The notes below the pieces were generated by a model. The model was given only the letters and a program-made list of their open reading frames with translations, was not told the DNA's origin and ran no database searches. 30,617 nt of DNA from an uncultured Collinsella sp. (GTDB lineage Bacteria > Actinomycetota > Coriobacteriia > Coriobacteriales > Coriobacteriaceae), in the NCBI GenBank assembly GCA_934630855.1, contig CAKTWW010000025.1:1-30617 (forward strand), in the 5' to 3' direction. The translations under genes were made by a program, and so were the position numbers. Positions 19,249 to 27,031 of the stretch are shown piece by piece; the first letter of the stretch is position 1; every line of letters starts with the position of its first letter.

Positions 19249-19312
19249 ACCACCACAAAGGGGCCAGGCACCTTTGTGGTGGTGCAAAGGGGTCAGGTTA
19301 CTTTGCACCACC
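19249..19312. repeat. Two overlapping REP-like hairpins
   Basis: Hairpin A: ACCACCACAAAGG (19249-19261) with CCTTTGTGGTGGT (19271-19283). Hairpin B: GGTGGTGCAAAG (19278-19289) with CTTTGCACCACC (19301-19312). They share GGTGGT, so only one can form fully at a time. Loops contain GGCCAGGCA and GGGTCAGGTTA. A diverged copy of B lies at 26940-26970, so this is a repeat family. Confidence 0.75.
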
Positions 19313-19317
19313 AAACG

Positions 19318-19358
19318 AAACGGGGCACCCGATCACATCAGCCGGGTGCCCCGTTTTT
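19318..19358. terminator. Bidirectional terminator between convergent genes
   Basis: A perfect 14-bp stem (AAACGGGGCACCCG, 19318-19331; complement 19343-19356), with T-runs on the plus strand and a matching A-run giving T's on the minus strand. Serves both the 381-residue gene and the pilin operon. Confidence 0.9.
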
Positions 19359-19389
19359 CATGTCTCGTGTTGACGGTCGAGACGGACGG

Positions 19390-21114
19390 TTACTCCTCAG
19401 AACCCTCGTCGCGCTTACGGCTACGAATAAGGTGCGCCACGCCAATGCACAGCACCGCGCCGCCAGCGATCCAAGTGAACGTCACGCCATTAAGACCGGT
19501 GAGCGGGAGGTTGATCCGCTTGGTATTGCCGACAGTGATGTTGAGGGAGCCGTCCTCGTTGGTGAGAGTGCCTTCTTTGAAATCAAGCTTATTATCTCCA
19601 ACCTTTCCGTCACTTGTATCGTTGAGACCAGCAATAAGCTTGTCAGATTCGATCATAGAAAGCGCTAGATTCTCGAGCTTAGTCCCATCCTCTGACATGG
19701 TCGGAACAATCTTAAAATCGAACGGTGAGATATCGGCATAACCATCGAGATGCTTCTCCGTCACGGTATATGTACCGGCATCGAGACCTGTCACTGTAAA
19801 AGTGCCGTCGTTCTCGGTCTTGAATACATGTTCATTGGTAGAGAGGGTACCGTCGCCTTGGACAAACTTACCATTCGAAGCCTCGTCGTCTGCTTCCTTC
19901 ACCCGAATGGTAAACTCAGCACCGTTCAGAGCCCGCTCCGTACCCAAGTCAACCTTGTTGATCTTAAGACCGTAGGTGTAGTCCTTGACCGTATCGGGTG
20001 CCGAGGTGCCAGTGCCTTCGACCATGGGGTTGTTAGAATACTCGAGCGTAACGGTGTTAGGGTTACCATTCAAATGGTTATTTGCTCCCGCAATAATTGC
20101 GCTTGCGTTGAGCTTCGCCTTGTAGAAGACAACGATTTTAGTGTCGGCATCGATCCTAAGCGCTCCGCCATTTTTCGCGGTGGCCGACTTCAGCCCATTT
20201 TCACCCTTACTAAAATCGACTACCAGGTCACGGCTAGAACCGGAAGGTTTAGTCACATTGTAGCTAGTCGAATCAATCTCGGTATATGCATCACCGTTCA
20301 GCGCATAAACGCTAAGTGAGTTATCGACGTAGTCAAGACCCTTCTCCAGCGTATCCTTAAACTTATAGGAATAAGAGTCGTAGCTGTCATAGTTGTCTGC
20401 AATCGAACCGGTAAGCTTATAGTTCACTTCCTGGCCAACCTGCGAGTCGGCAGCGTCCACCCATTCGGTCTCACCAGTAACGGTACCGCCCTTCACCTTA
20501 GAGTCATCGAGAATCTTTTTCACAACCGTGGGGATGCTGGTCTTCTCGGCTACATTCACAGCAGCATCGCCTACGACGACAAAAATCGGGGATGTACCGG
20601 TGTTCGGCTTAGTCGGATCAAGATCGCTTGTCACGAAGAGCCAGTAGCCGTGTGCGAGATCGGACGCCACGCGGTTGATTGTAGTTTTGTCCGCAATAAG
20701 ATCGTCTACAGCAGCGGCAATCTTATAAGCAATGGAATTAGATTCCACACGGGTTGTCTTATCGGTATCCGTTACCTTATTCGCAATCCAGTCTGCGGCA
20801 TCCTGAGCGGTTTTGCCAGCGTAACTCGAATCGCTATCGTGAATGACCTTCTCGACGGCCTTCTTCACGTCGTCGTTTGCCCAGGTGATATTGCTCGCGA
20901 CCGTCTTACCTTCGACTGTCGTAACATCAGCCTTAAAAATCTGATAGCCCTTGAACTCAGTCGCGTTGTCCTTGACGTTCTCAATGGTCACCGAGCCATC
21001 CGCTGCATCCGCTGCAAATGCCATGGTCACCGGGGCCATCACCCCACCGAAGCTCAGCGCTGCCGTGAGCCCTGCCGTTACTGCTAGGCGGGCGATGTTC
21101 TTGGTTGTCTTCAT
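19390..21114 (-). CDS. LPXTG-anchored major pilin (SpaA/FimP-like)
   Basis: 574 residues, likely the shaft subunit. Signal peptide about 1-34, ending TMAFA. The N-terminal domain includes ITWANDDVKKAVEKV and GYWLFVTSDLDPTKPNTG. The segment SIPTVVKKIL marks the domain junction, where this family often places its linking lysine. A D2-type isopeptide domain (YDSYSYKFKDTLEKGLDYVD) and a Cna-B domain with an E-box-like YTVTEKHLDGY follow. The sorting signal LPLTG is at 536-540, followed by a hydrophobic helix and SRKRDE. A class C sortase would polymerise it, but none is nearby. The ATG at 21114 has AGAGGA upstream. Clearly less GC-rich than the pilin gene upstream. Followed by a strong terminator. 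Confidence 0.9.
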   Translation of the reverse strand: MKTTKNIARLAVTAGLTAALSFGGVMAPVTMAFAADAADGSVTIENVKDNATEFKGYQIFKADVTTVEGKTVASNITWANDDVKKAVEKVIHDSDSSYAGKTAQDAADWIANKVTDTDKTTRVESNSIAYKIAAAVDDLIADKTTINRVASDLAHGYWLFVTSDLDPTKPNTGTSPIFVVVGDAAVNVAEKTSIPTVVKKILDDSKVKGGTVTGETEWVDAADSQVGQEVNYKLTGSIADNYDSYDSYSYKFKDTLEKGLDYVDNSLSVYALNGDAYTEIDSTSYNVTKPSGSSRDLVVDFSKGENGLKSATAKNGGALRIDADTKIVVFYKAKLNASAIIAGANNHLNGNPNTVTLEYSNNPMVEGTGTSAPDTVKDYTYGLKINKVDLGTERALNGAEFTIRVKEADDEASNGKFVQGDGTLSTNEHVFKTENDGTFTVTGLDAGTYTVTEKHLDGYADISPFDFKIVPTMSEDGTKLENLALSMIESDKLIAGLNDTSDGKVGDNKLDFKEGTLTNEDGSLNITVGNTKRINLPLTGLNGVTFTWIAGGAVLCIGVAHLIRSRKRDEGSEE

Positions 21115-21224
21115 GTTTGGTCCTCTTTCTTGGAGGGTTCTCTAGTAACTTCGTCAAAACCAATGATCATCAGGTCGATAGACCTGTGCGTCGCCCACTA
21201 CGGAGGCAGTACGCCACTGAGCAA

Positions 21225-21234
21225 GGGGGGGGGG
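21225..21234. repeat. Ten-base G homopolymer between pilin genes
   Basis: Ten consecutive G on the plus strand (C10 on the coding strand), beginning four bases after the stop codon of the middle pilin gene and 110 bases before the major pilin start. Such tracts are typical sites of slipped-strand length change. Placed outside the coding frames, it could only affect transcription, mRNA structure or read-through. A CAGGTC-GATA-GACCTG hairpin lies between it and the major pilin. Confidence 0.85.
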
Positions 21235-21238
21235 ACAA

Positions 21239-22885
21239 TTATTTATCACGGCGACCTCCTCCCCGCTTGATGACGAGCGCGGCGACAATAGCTGCCACTC
21301 CTATGGCAGCCAAAGCCGCCACCAGCACCAACGTCCTATCTCCCGTCGAGGGCATAAAGCCTCGACTTGCTTCTTTGCTTGGGGTGTTGAGCACCGACAG
21401 CTCGATCGAACCCGTCCCGGCATCGGCAGCATCAACCCGCAGAGGGCTTTCGGCCGATACGGTTACCTTGGGCTTCGCGGCGGCCACTTGCTTGACGTCC
21501 AAGCCATCAGCCGCAATCGTCACCGTTCGCTTGCCCTCAAAGGCGGTGTAACCCTTGGGCGCCGCGACCTCCTCGACGGTGCAGACGCCCGCGTCCACGC
21601 CGTTCAGCTCCACGCGACCGTCCTCGCCAGACATGACATACGTGTCGTCACCCGTCGTCCACGTACCGTCGGACGCCAGCGTGCGGCCGCGGTCATCAGT
21701 GATACGTAGCTTGGCGCCCGCAAGGGGCTTGTCATCGGAGCTTGAACGCTTGATAAGGCTGAGCCCCCAGGTGTAGGCCGTCGCGTCATCGCTCGGCGTG
21801 CAGGTGAAGCCGGCGTCGCCGGACTGGTCGGCGAAGGGAGAGCGCGGGTAGCGCAGGTAGACCTCGTTGGGGTTGCCCCTGGAAGCGCCTCGGTTGCAGT
21901 TGGCCCCCAAGGGTGCGCTGTAGACCGCGACCACACGGGCGCCCGCGGCGAAGGCGTCGGCCCCGCCGAGCGCGGCGATGAGGTCGCCGGTGCGCACGGT
22001 GAAGGAGCTCCCCTCGACCGAGACCGCGCACTGGGCCGTGATGTCGGTCCAGCCCTGCGCGGGCTCGGTGCCGGCGCGTCCGTCCTTGCCGGTCGGGACG
22101 GCGTCGAAGCCGCCGTCCGCGCCCGCCGCCACGTACACGCGCATGCTCGAGGCGACCTTGGAGGGATCGAGCCCCGCGCTCATGGTGTCGACGAACTGCA
22201 CCGCGTAGGTGTCATAGGCGATAAGACCCGCCGGGACCGTGGCCGAGAGGCGCCAGTACAGGTCGTCGCCGACCGTTGCGTCGGCGGCCTTCTGCCAGGC
22301 GGCCGTGCTGTCCTCCAGCACGTGCTTGGCCACCTTAGGCGTCGAGGCCTTGGGCTTGACAGTGACGGGGCTGCCGCCGACCAGCACCATGATCGGCGCG
22401 GTGCCCGCCTCGTTCTGGGCGATGGCGCCGTCGTCGGCGACGATGAGCCAGTATCCGCTGGTCAGCTCGGCCGCTGTGCCCGCGTTAAGGGGCACGAACA
22501 CAGCGCCCGCTTTGACAATCGCGCAGGCAAGCTTTGCCGTCAGCGCAGTCGTCATATGCCCGTCAGCATTCATCCATTCGGCGGCCGCTTGTGCCGTCGA
22601 TGCCGAGCCATCGAGCCCCGCATCATGGAGCACAGGGAGAACAGCTTGGCGAACGGCGTCGTTCGCCCACGTTATGTCAGTTGCGACCTTTTGGTCGGCA
22701 TCGGCGTCGTCGATAACGGTCGCCGAAAAGAGCTGGTGCGCGTCATACCGCGTCGCAACCGTACCGTCCACTGTAACGGCTCCGGTGTCGGCGGCGTGGG
22801 CCGTCCCAGGGGCAATCGCGAAAGAGAGGATAGTGACCATGACCATCACCATGACGGCCAACACGTGACGGAGCGGCTTACTCAT
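21239..22885 (-). CDS. Minor/basal pilin with MPSTG sorting signal
   Basis: 548 residues. Signal peptide about 1-31, ending GTAHA. Paralogous to the major pilin: DITWANDAVRQAVLPVLHD aligns with its NITWANDDVKKAVEKVIHD, and SGYWLIVADDG and ASTPKVAKHVLED also correspond. The D2 domain (YDTYAVQFVDTMSAGLDPSK) is followed by a Cna-B domain (GLSLIKRSSSDDKPLAGAK) with E-box VCTVEEVAAPKGY. The sorting signal is MPSTG (511-515), with Met in place of the usual Leu, then a hydrophobic helix and KRGGGRRDK. The ATG at 22885 overlaps the upstream gene by eight bases and has GAGGTGG before it; the longer frame to 22942 is rejected. The central part is strikingly GC-rich compared with both neighbours. Role as base or minor subunit is inferred from order. 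Confidence 0.85.
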   Translation of the reverse strand: MSKPLRHVLAVMVMVMVTILSFAIAPGTAHAADTGAVTVDGTVATRYDAHQLFSATVIDDADADQKVATDITWANDAVRQAVLPVLHDAGLDGSASTAQAAAEWMNADGHMTTALTAKLACAIVKAGAVFVPLNAGTAAELTSGYWLIVADDGAIAQNEAGTAPIMVLVGGSPVTVKPKASTPKVAKHVLEDSTAAWQKAADATVGDDLYWRLSATVPAGLIAYDTYAVQFVDTMSAGLDPSKVASSMRVYVAAGADGGFDAVPTGKDGRAGTEPAQGWTDITAQCAVSVEGSSFTVRTGDLIAALGGADAFAAGARVVAVYSAPLGANCNRGASRGNPNEVYLRYPRSPFADQSGDAGFTCTPSDDATAYTWGLSLIKRSSSDDKPLAGAKLRITDDRGRTLASDGTWTTGDDTYVMSGEDGRVELNGVDAGVCTVEEVAAPKGYTAFEGKRTVTIAADGLDVKQVAAAKPKVTVSAESPLRVDAADAGTGSIELSVLNTPSKEASRGFMPSTGDRTLVLVAALAAIGVAAIVAALVIKRGGGRRDK

Positions 22886-25800
22886 GACGACCACCTCGAT
22901 CCAGATCGCGGTGACGGCGAGCATGCATCCATGTCGCGGCAAAGCACAGCAACGAAGCGCCAGCCAGATACGTCATAGTCAAGCCAGCCCCGCCCGCCTC
23001 GGGAAGCGTGGTCGAATACTTGTTGGTAAAGGTCGGTGGCGTCGGAGAGTCGTTATCGTAGGTGACGGTGACATCGAGCTTTCCGTCGCCATTGGCCACG
23101 ACAACCTTGACCTTGTGCTTGATCGCATCATAGATTATGTGATCCTTGACGTTGTTCTCAGCGTCCTTGGGGACGACCTCAGAGATGGTGTAAGTGTAGG
23201 TGCCGGCTTTGTTGTACTCAACGCTAAAGGAAATGCTACCGTCGGCACCGTTCGTTACAGTCTGGAGCACCCTACCCTTGTCATCCTTAAGTTCAAACGA
23301 GAACTGTCCTTTTTGCAGCGTCGAGCCTTGGAGCAGCTTAGTTGCAGAAATCGTAGCCTGACCGCTATAGGGCGCATCGTAAACCGTTATGTTGGTACTC
23401 GGCGTTGGGCTGTCAATGTCGGCGCCCTTTGCCCTCAGCTCTTCTGCCTTAGCAAGGGCCTTCTGATAGTCGTCCTCATTGTTGCCTTTGAGCATAATCC
23501 ACACCGGTTTATCGATAACGTTATAGCCTTCGGGGGCGTGGGTCTCCTCAAGGCAATACAGCGTGTAGGCTTTCATCCTGTGGTCGGCAGTTCCAAATAT
23601 CACCGTACCGTTATCACCCGTCGGAGCATCCTTTTCGAACACCGTTTTCACCGCATCGACGCCGTCATTTAAGGCACGGTCCATATTGACCTCATAGAGC
23701 GTAAACGTAGCGCCGGAAAGTTTCTTTGCGATATCGCTCTCATCGACCTTGGTCACCGTAACGCCGTAACCGTTACCAACAGCCGAACCGGACACCCTTT
23801 GAATTTCCCAATTCTTTTCATGCTTCGCATTGCCGTCAAAAACGCCTGTAAGCGAGGCTTTATTAGACAGAGAGACCGTATCTCCTGCGTTGCCGGCAGG
23901 AATAACCTCATACTCAACTTTGAGATACTTCTCATCGGGAACGCGGAGCGTCATCTTTGTACACGCAGCTCCATTTCCATCCCTGACGGTCTCAGCACTG
24001 GTGGTGTATTTGTCCGAACCCAGCAAACTCCAGTCTGCCCCATCGTATTGATACACCTTGACTTTATCCGTCACCAGCGTGCATTTGGCATCCATGATGT
24101 CGACGAGCTCGAGATAGTCGCTGTCACTCTTAAGGTCAACCGCCGATTCATTAACCCTGATGGTGTACTTGATGCGGTTACTGTTAGCGACTTGCTCGCC
24201 TGTCTTTTCCAGCACGTTGTTCTTGATGGTGACGGTCCCGCTACCGGCCTCAAACTTTTTATCACCCGACTCAGCATGCGCAGAGTTGGTTAATTTCGTT
24301 TCATTTTTGGATGTGTCGAGCGCACCGCGTTTGACTGCCGTCCGATACACCAGCTTGGCATAGCCGGCGTAGCTTCCGAGCGCCCCGGTGGGAACGGTAA
24401 AGGTAACCGTGTCGCCGCCGCACTTCACCCCGTCGTCACCCAGCTTAACGCCATCCGCCACCGTCTCGCTTTTGTCCCCACCGTAATAGCCTGAGTGCTT
24501 TTCGTAGGGATTTTGAAACAAGGAATATGTCGCAGAACCAGGCACATAGGTCATGCCGTCGGGCAGCTTGTCGACTATCATCAGTGGCTGTTCGTTAAGC
24601 CTACCAGCTCCATAGCAGTCGCCCCCGGGAGTCTTCACGCGGTTGGCGTAAACCGTCCAGTCGACAATCCACGCGCCCTTTTCGGATGTGCCGTCCACGG
24701 CATTCCAGTCAAAGCCCCCGTCCCAGGAGACGGTAGCTTCGTTTTCCGGCTTCTCAACCGAAGGAGTCGCCTCTCGATTGACGACATACACGACGGCTTC
24801 GGTGTATTTGCGTTGAGAGCCAACGCCGTTGACATCAACTGACGCAAAGTTTGAATACCATCCCGGCAATGCATCGGAATTTGTCTTATAGACAATGGTG
24901 GCATTTCCATCCTTTTCGAGGGCTTTCTTCACGTTCTCGGTGATGTTGATATCTAGATTGAAGTTTTTCTTTGTCCCATACGCCATGGAATCGCTGCCCT
25001 GCGTAAAACACCAATCAACCCCCCGCTGCAGCACAGTGTCGCCTATTTTGATGGTCATAGAATTTGAATCAACACCGATGTTCTGCGACCATGCCGTCTG
25101 GAAGGTATCATTTACCCTCACTGCCTTCGGGTGAATCGCATCAACGATTGTTTTTAGCGCAACGGTAGTCTCCCATACCGCATTTCCAGTCGTCGAAGCC
25201 TCCTCGTCGCTCACAAGTCTCTTTGCAATGAGCGCACCCACTAGTTGCGGCGTAAACTTGCCTTCGGCTGTTCCCGAAACGCGGCCTTCATGCTCGATAG
25301 TCGCATCGTTGTGCACGGTGTCATAGGAGTTCGTATCGTTCATCCTGGTGTGATAAACGATGCAGTAGGTGGCATACTTATCGTCTAGGTCGTCCCGGAA
25401 CGTATAGGAAAAGGAACCTTTCGACGAATCAAGGGCACCCTCGCCGATCTTGGCTCCATCCGATTCCGACGTACCCTTGTAAACCGTGTAACTCCCCGTA
25501 TACACCTGCTTGTCGTCCAGCTTATCGGTGAACTTGTAGCCACTCATGTCGGCTTTGAGCTCGCCTTGGTTAAGCGTGACTGTCCATGTGATGTCGGACG
25601 GACTGCCCTTGCTCGTCTTCTGAATCATGTCATAGCGAAATTTCTCAGGCCAAGCCTCAGCCTTATGCTCGACATCGCTGCTTGCGCCAGTCCAGTCCCA
25701 CGTTATCGTGTTTTTTGATGCGTCTTGTTCATTGATAAAGTTGCCGTTTTCTACGGAGACGCCACTCTTCAGCAGCGTTTCATATGTGATCTCGTGTTCG

Positions 25801-26606
25801 CCGACGGAAAGCTTGTCGAGACTATCGAGAGTTGCAGTTTGATTGGCAATCGTCGGCTGAGGGTCGAGCTTTTTGCCATCGAGCGTAAAGCTGTCCTCCA
25901 CAAATTCGAAGTTATCACCCAGTGTGTCGCTGAGCTTGATATTTGTGGCACACGATTCAACTTTGAGTTTAACAGTCCAGGTAACTTTGGATGCCCCGTT
26001 GGCATCTTGGAAAAACTTGCCTTCTTTCGTTCCCGTCACATCGCCGTCTTTAGTCATAACGTCGATTCCGGCCGTTCCAGGAAATTCGATTTTCGTTGTA
26101 TTGCCGGAGCCAACATCCTGGTTCGACAGCTTGAATGAAAAATCAGCGGCAACATGAATATCGGATGGATTCAATTTAATCCATGCCCCATCAAAGGTGA
26201 ATATCAGCTTATTGTTTTCGCATCTCCAGCTACCGGCCTCTTGATTGGAATCATCCGTAAGGCGGCCACTGGTATTCTCAAATGCCTTAATGCTGTCCGG
26301 AAGAGAGTACTCCGCAACGTTTCGCTCCGCACTCGGGCCACGATTTCCCTCGAACCTCGCGCTAAACGAACCGTAGAGCGTGTCGGTCGAAAGCACGGCA
26401 GTATTACCTAAAGGCGTTTTACGATCCTTATCGGTAAACAGCCCAACCGTAACGTCCGCCGTATTCCCATCGATCACAATCGGCGTTGGCGTTGCCGCAT
26501 CCTCGGCGCGCACGGGGGCTGCGCCGTGAAAAACTGCGGCGGTGAGGCTAATCAAAATGAAAACCAGGGCCGCCATACCCAGCGACCGTGAGCAGTGTGC
26601 GTTCAT
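22878..26606 (-). CDS. Large surface adhesin / pilus tip protein (LPEAG)
   Basis: 1242 residues. Signal peptide about 1-34, ending APVRA. The long central region has repeated adhesin-type domains with phrases such as VTWTVKLKVES, ITWTVTLNQGELKADMSG and WIVDWTVYANRVKTPGG, consistent with bacterial adhesive/isopeptide folds. Near residues 945-1080 is a Cna-B domain (KKLSGATFTLYEV) with E-box YCLEETHAPEGY. Residues about 1083-1200 match the Spy0128/FctA pilin domain (SATKLLQGSTLQKGQFSFEL, YTYTISEVVPKDA). The sorting signal is LPEAG (1201-1205) with hydrophobic helix and basic tail. The ATG at 26606 has AGGGGA upstream. First gene of the three-gene pilus operon. Size and position suggest a tip adhesin; ligand unknown. 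Confidence 0.88.
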   Translation of the reverse strand: MNAHCSRSLGMAALVFILISLTAAVFHGAAPVRAEDAATPTPIVIDGNTADVTVGLFTDKDRKTPLGNTAVLSTDTLYGSFSARFEGNRGPSAERNVAEYSLPDSIKAFENTSGRLTDDSNQEAGSWRCENNKLIFTFDGAWIKLNPSDIHVAADFSFKLSNQDVGSGNTTKIEFPGTAGIDVMTKDGDVTGTKEGKFFQDANGASKVTWTVKLKVESCATNIKLSDTLGDNFEFVEDSFTLDGKKLDPQPTIANQTATLDSLDKLSVGEHEITYETLLKSGVSVENGNFINEQDASKNTITWDWTGASSDVEHKAEAWPEKFRYDMIQKTSKGSPSDITWTVTLNQGELKADMSGYKFTDKLDDKQVYTGSYTVYKGTSESDGAKIGEGALDSSKGSFSYTFRDDLDDKYATYCIVYHTRMNDTNSYDTVHNDATIEHEGRVSGTAEGKFTPQLVGALIAKRLVSDEEASTTGNAVWETTVALKTIVDAIHPKAVRVNDTFQTAWSQNIGVDSNSMTIKIGDTVLQRGVDWCFTQGSDSMAYGTKKNFNLDINITENVKKALEKDGNATIVYKTNSDALPGWYSNFASVDVNGVGSQRKYTEAVVYVVNREATPSVEKPENEATVSWDGGFDWNAVDGTSEKGAWIVDWTVYANRVKTPGGDCYGAGRLNEQPLMIVDKLPDGMTYVPGSATYSLFQNPYEKHSGYYGGDKSETVADGVKLGDDGVKCGGDTVTFTVPTGALGSYAGYAKLVYRTAVKRGALDTSKNETKLTNSAHAESGDKKFEAGSGTVTIKNNVLEKTGEQVANSNRIKYTIRVNESAVDLKSDSDYLELVDIMDAKCTLVTDKVKVYQYDGADWSLLGSDKYTTSAETVRDGNGAACTKMTLRVPDEKYLKVEYEVIPAGNAGDTVSLSNKASLTGVFDGNAKHEKNWEIQRVSGSAVGNGYGVTVTKVDESDIAKKLSGATFTLYEVNMDRALNDGVDAVKTVFEKDAPTGDNGTVIFGTADHRMKAYTLYCLEETHAPEGYNVIDKPVWIMLKGNNEDDYQKALAKAEELRAKGADIDSPTPSTNITVYDAPYSGQATISATKLLQGSTLQKGQFSFELKDDKGRVLQTVTNGADGSISFSVEYNKAGTYTYTISEVVPKDAENNVKDHIIYDAIKHKVKVVVANGDGKLDVTVTYDNDSPTPPTFTNKYSTTLPEAGGAGLTMTYLAGASLLCFAATWMHARRHRDLDRGGRHE

Positions 26607-26880
26607 AGTTGTCCCCTAATTCCTACAACACAGTGTGGAATACGGCGAATCGTCGAATCGAACACAAACCCCAACATCAACAAGAACCTACCTAGCGCAT
26701 TGCAAGAACCCATTGGGAGGCAACTTCTAAGACGGTTCGTCTATGCCACAATGCATAAAATACAATATAGATACCAGTCATGTAAACCGCAGGTAAAGAG
26801 GTCTTTTAATTTAATACCAGTTGATATTTACCAGTTAACAGTTTTGTATCAAATCGGTCATATTTCGATGATTCCTGTAT
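26607..26880 (-). promoter_or_regulatory. AT-rich pilus upstream region with TACCAGT repeats
   Basis: TACCAGT occurs at 26772-26778, 26815-26821 and 26829-26835, the last two 14 bases apart, each within A/T-rich sequence. Several -35/-10-like pairs exist on the minus strand, for example TTTACA, 18 nt, TATTTT, near 26750-26786. The region is far more AT-rich than the genes around it. Likely the pilus operon promoter with regulator-binding repeats. No gene is supported here. Confidence 0.5.
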
Positions 26881-26939
26881 ATGTTTAAACAACCTAGCTA
26901 TGAACGGAAAGATCTCGAGAAGGACCACCGTCTCCGCTG

Positions 26940-26970
26940 TGGTGCAAACCAACCTGTCCCCCTTGCACCA
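26940..26970. repeat. Diverged copy of the GGTGCAAA hairpin repeat
   Basis: TGGTGCAA (26940-26947) pairs with TTGCACCA (26963-26970). The loop AACCTGTCCCCC resembles the complement of hairpin B's loop at 19290-19300. It lies directly beside the typA terminator. Confidence 0.6.
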
Positions 26971-27000
26971 AAAAAGGCGCCGACCATTGCGGTCGACGCC
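26970..27000 (-). terminator. Terminator after typA
   Basis: On the minus strand a 10-bp stem with one mismatch (arms 26991-27000 and 26976-26985, loop ATTGC region) is followed by a T-run (26970-26975). Lies about 30 bases after the typA stop. Confidence 0.85.
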
Positions 27001-27031
27001 CTTTCTTATTGGCGACTATAAACCCCAGCGC

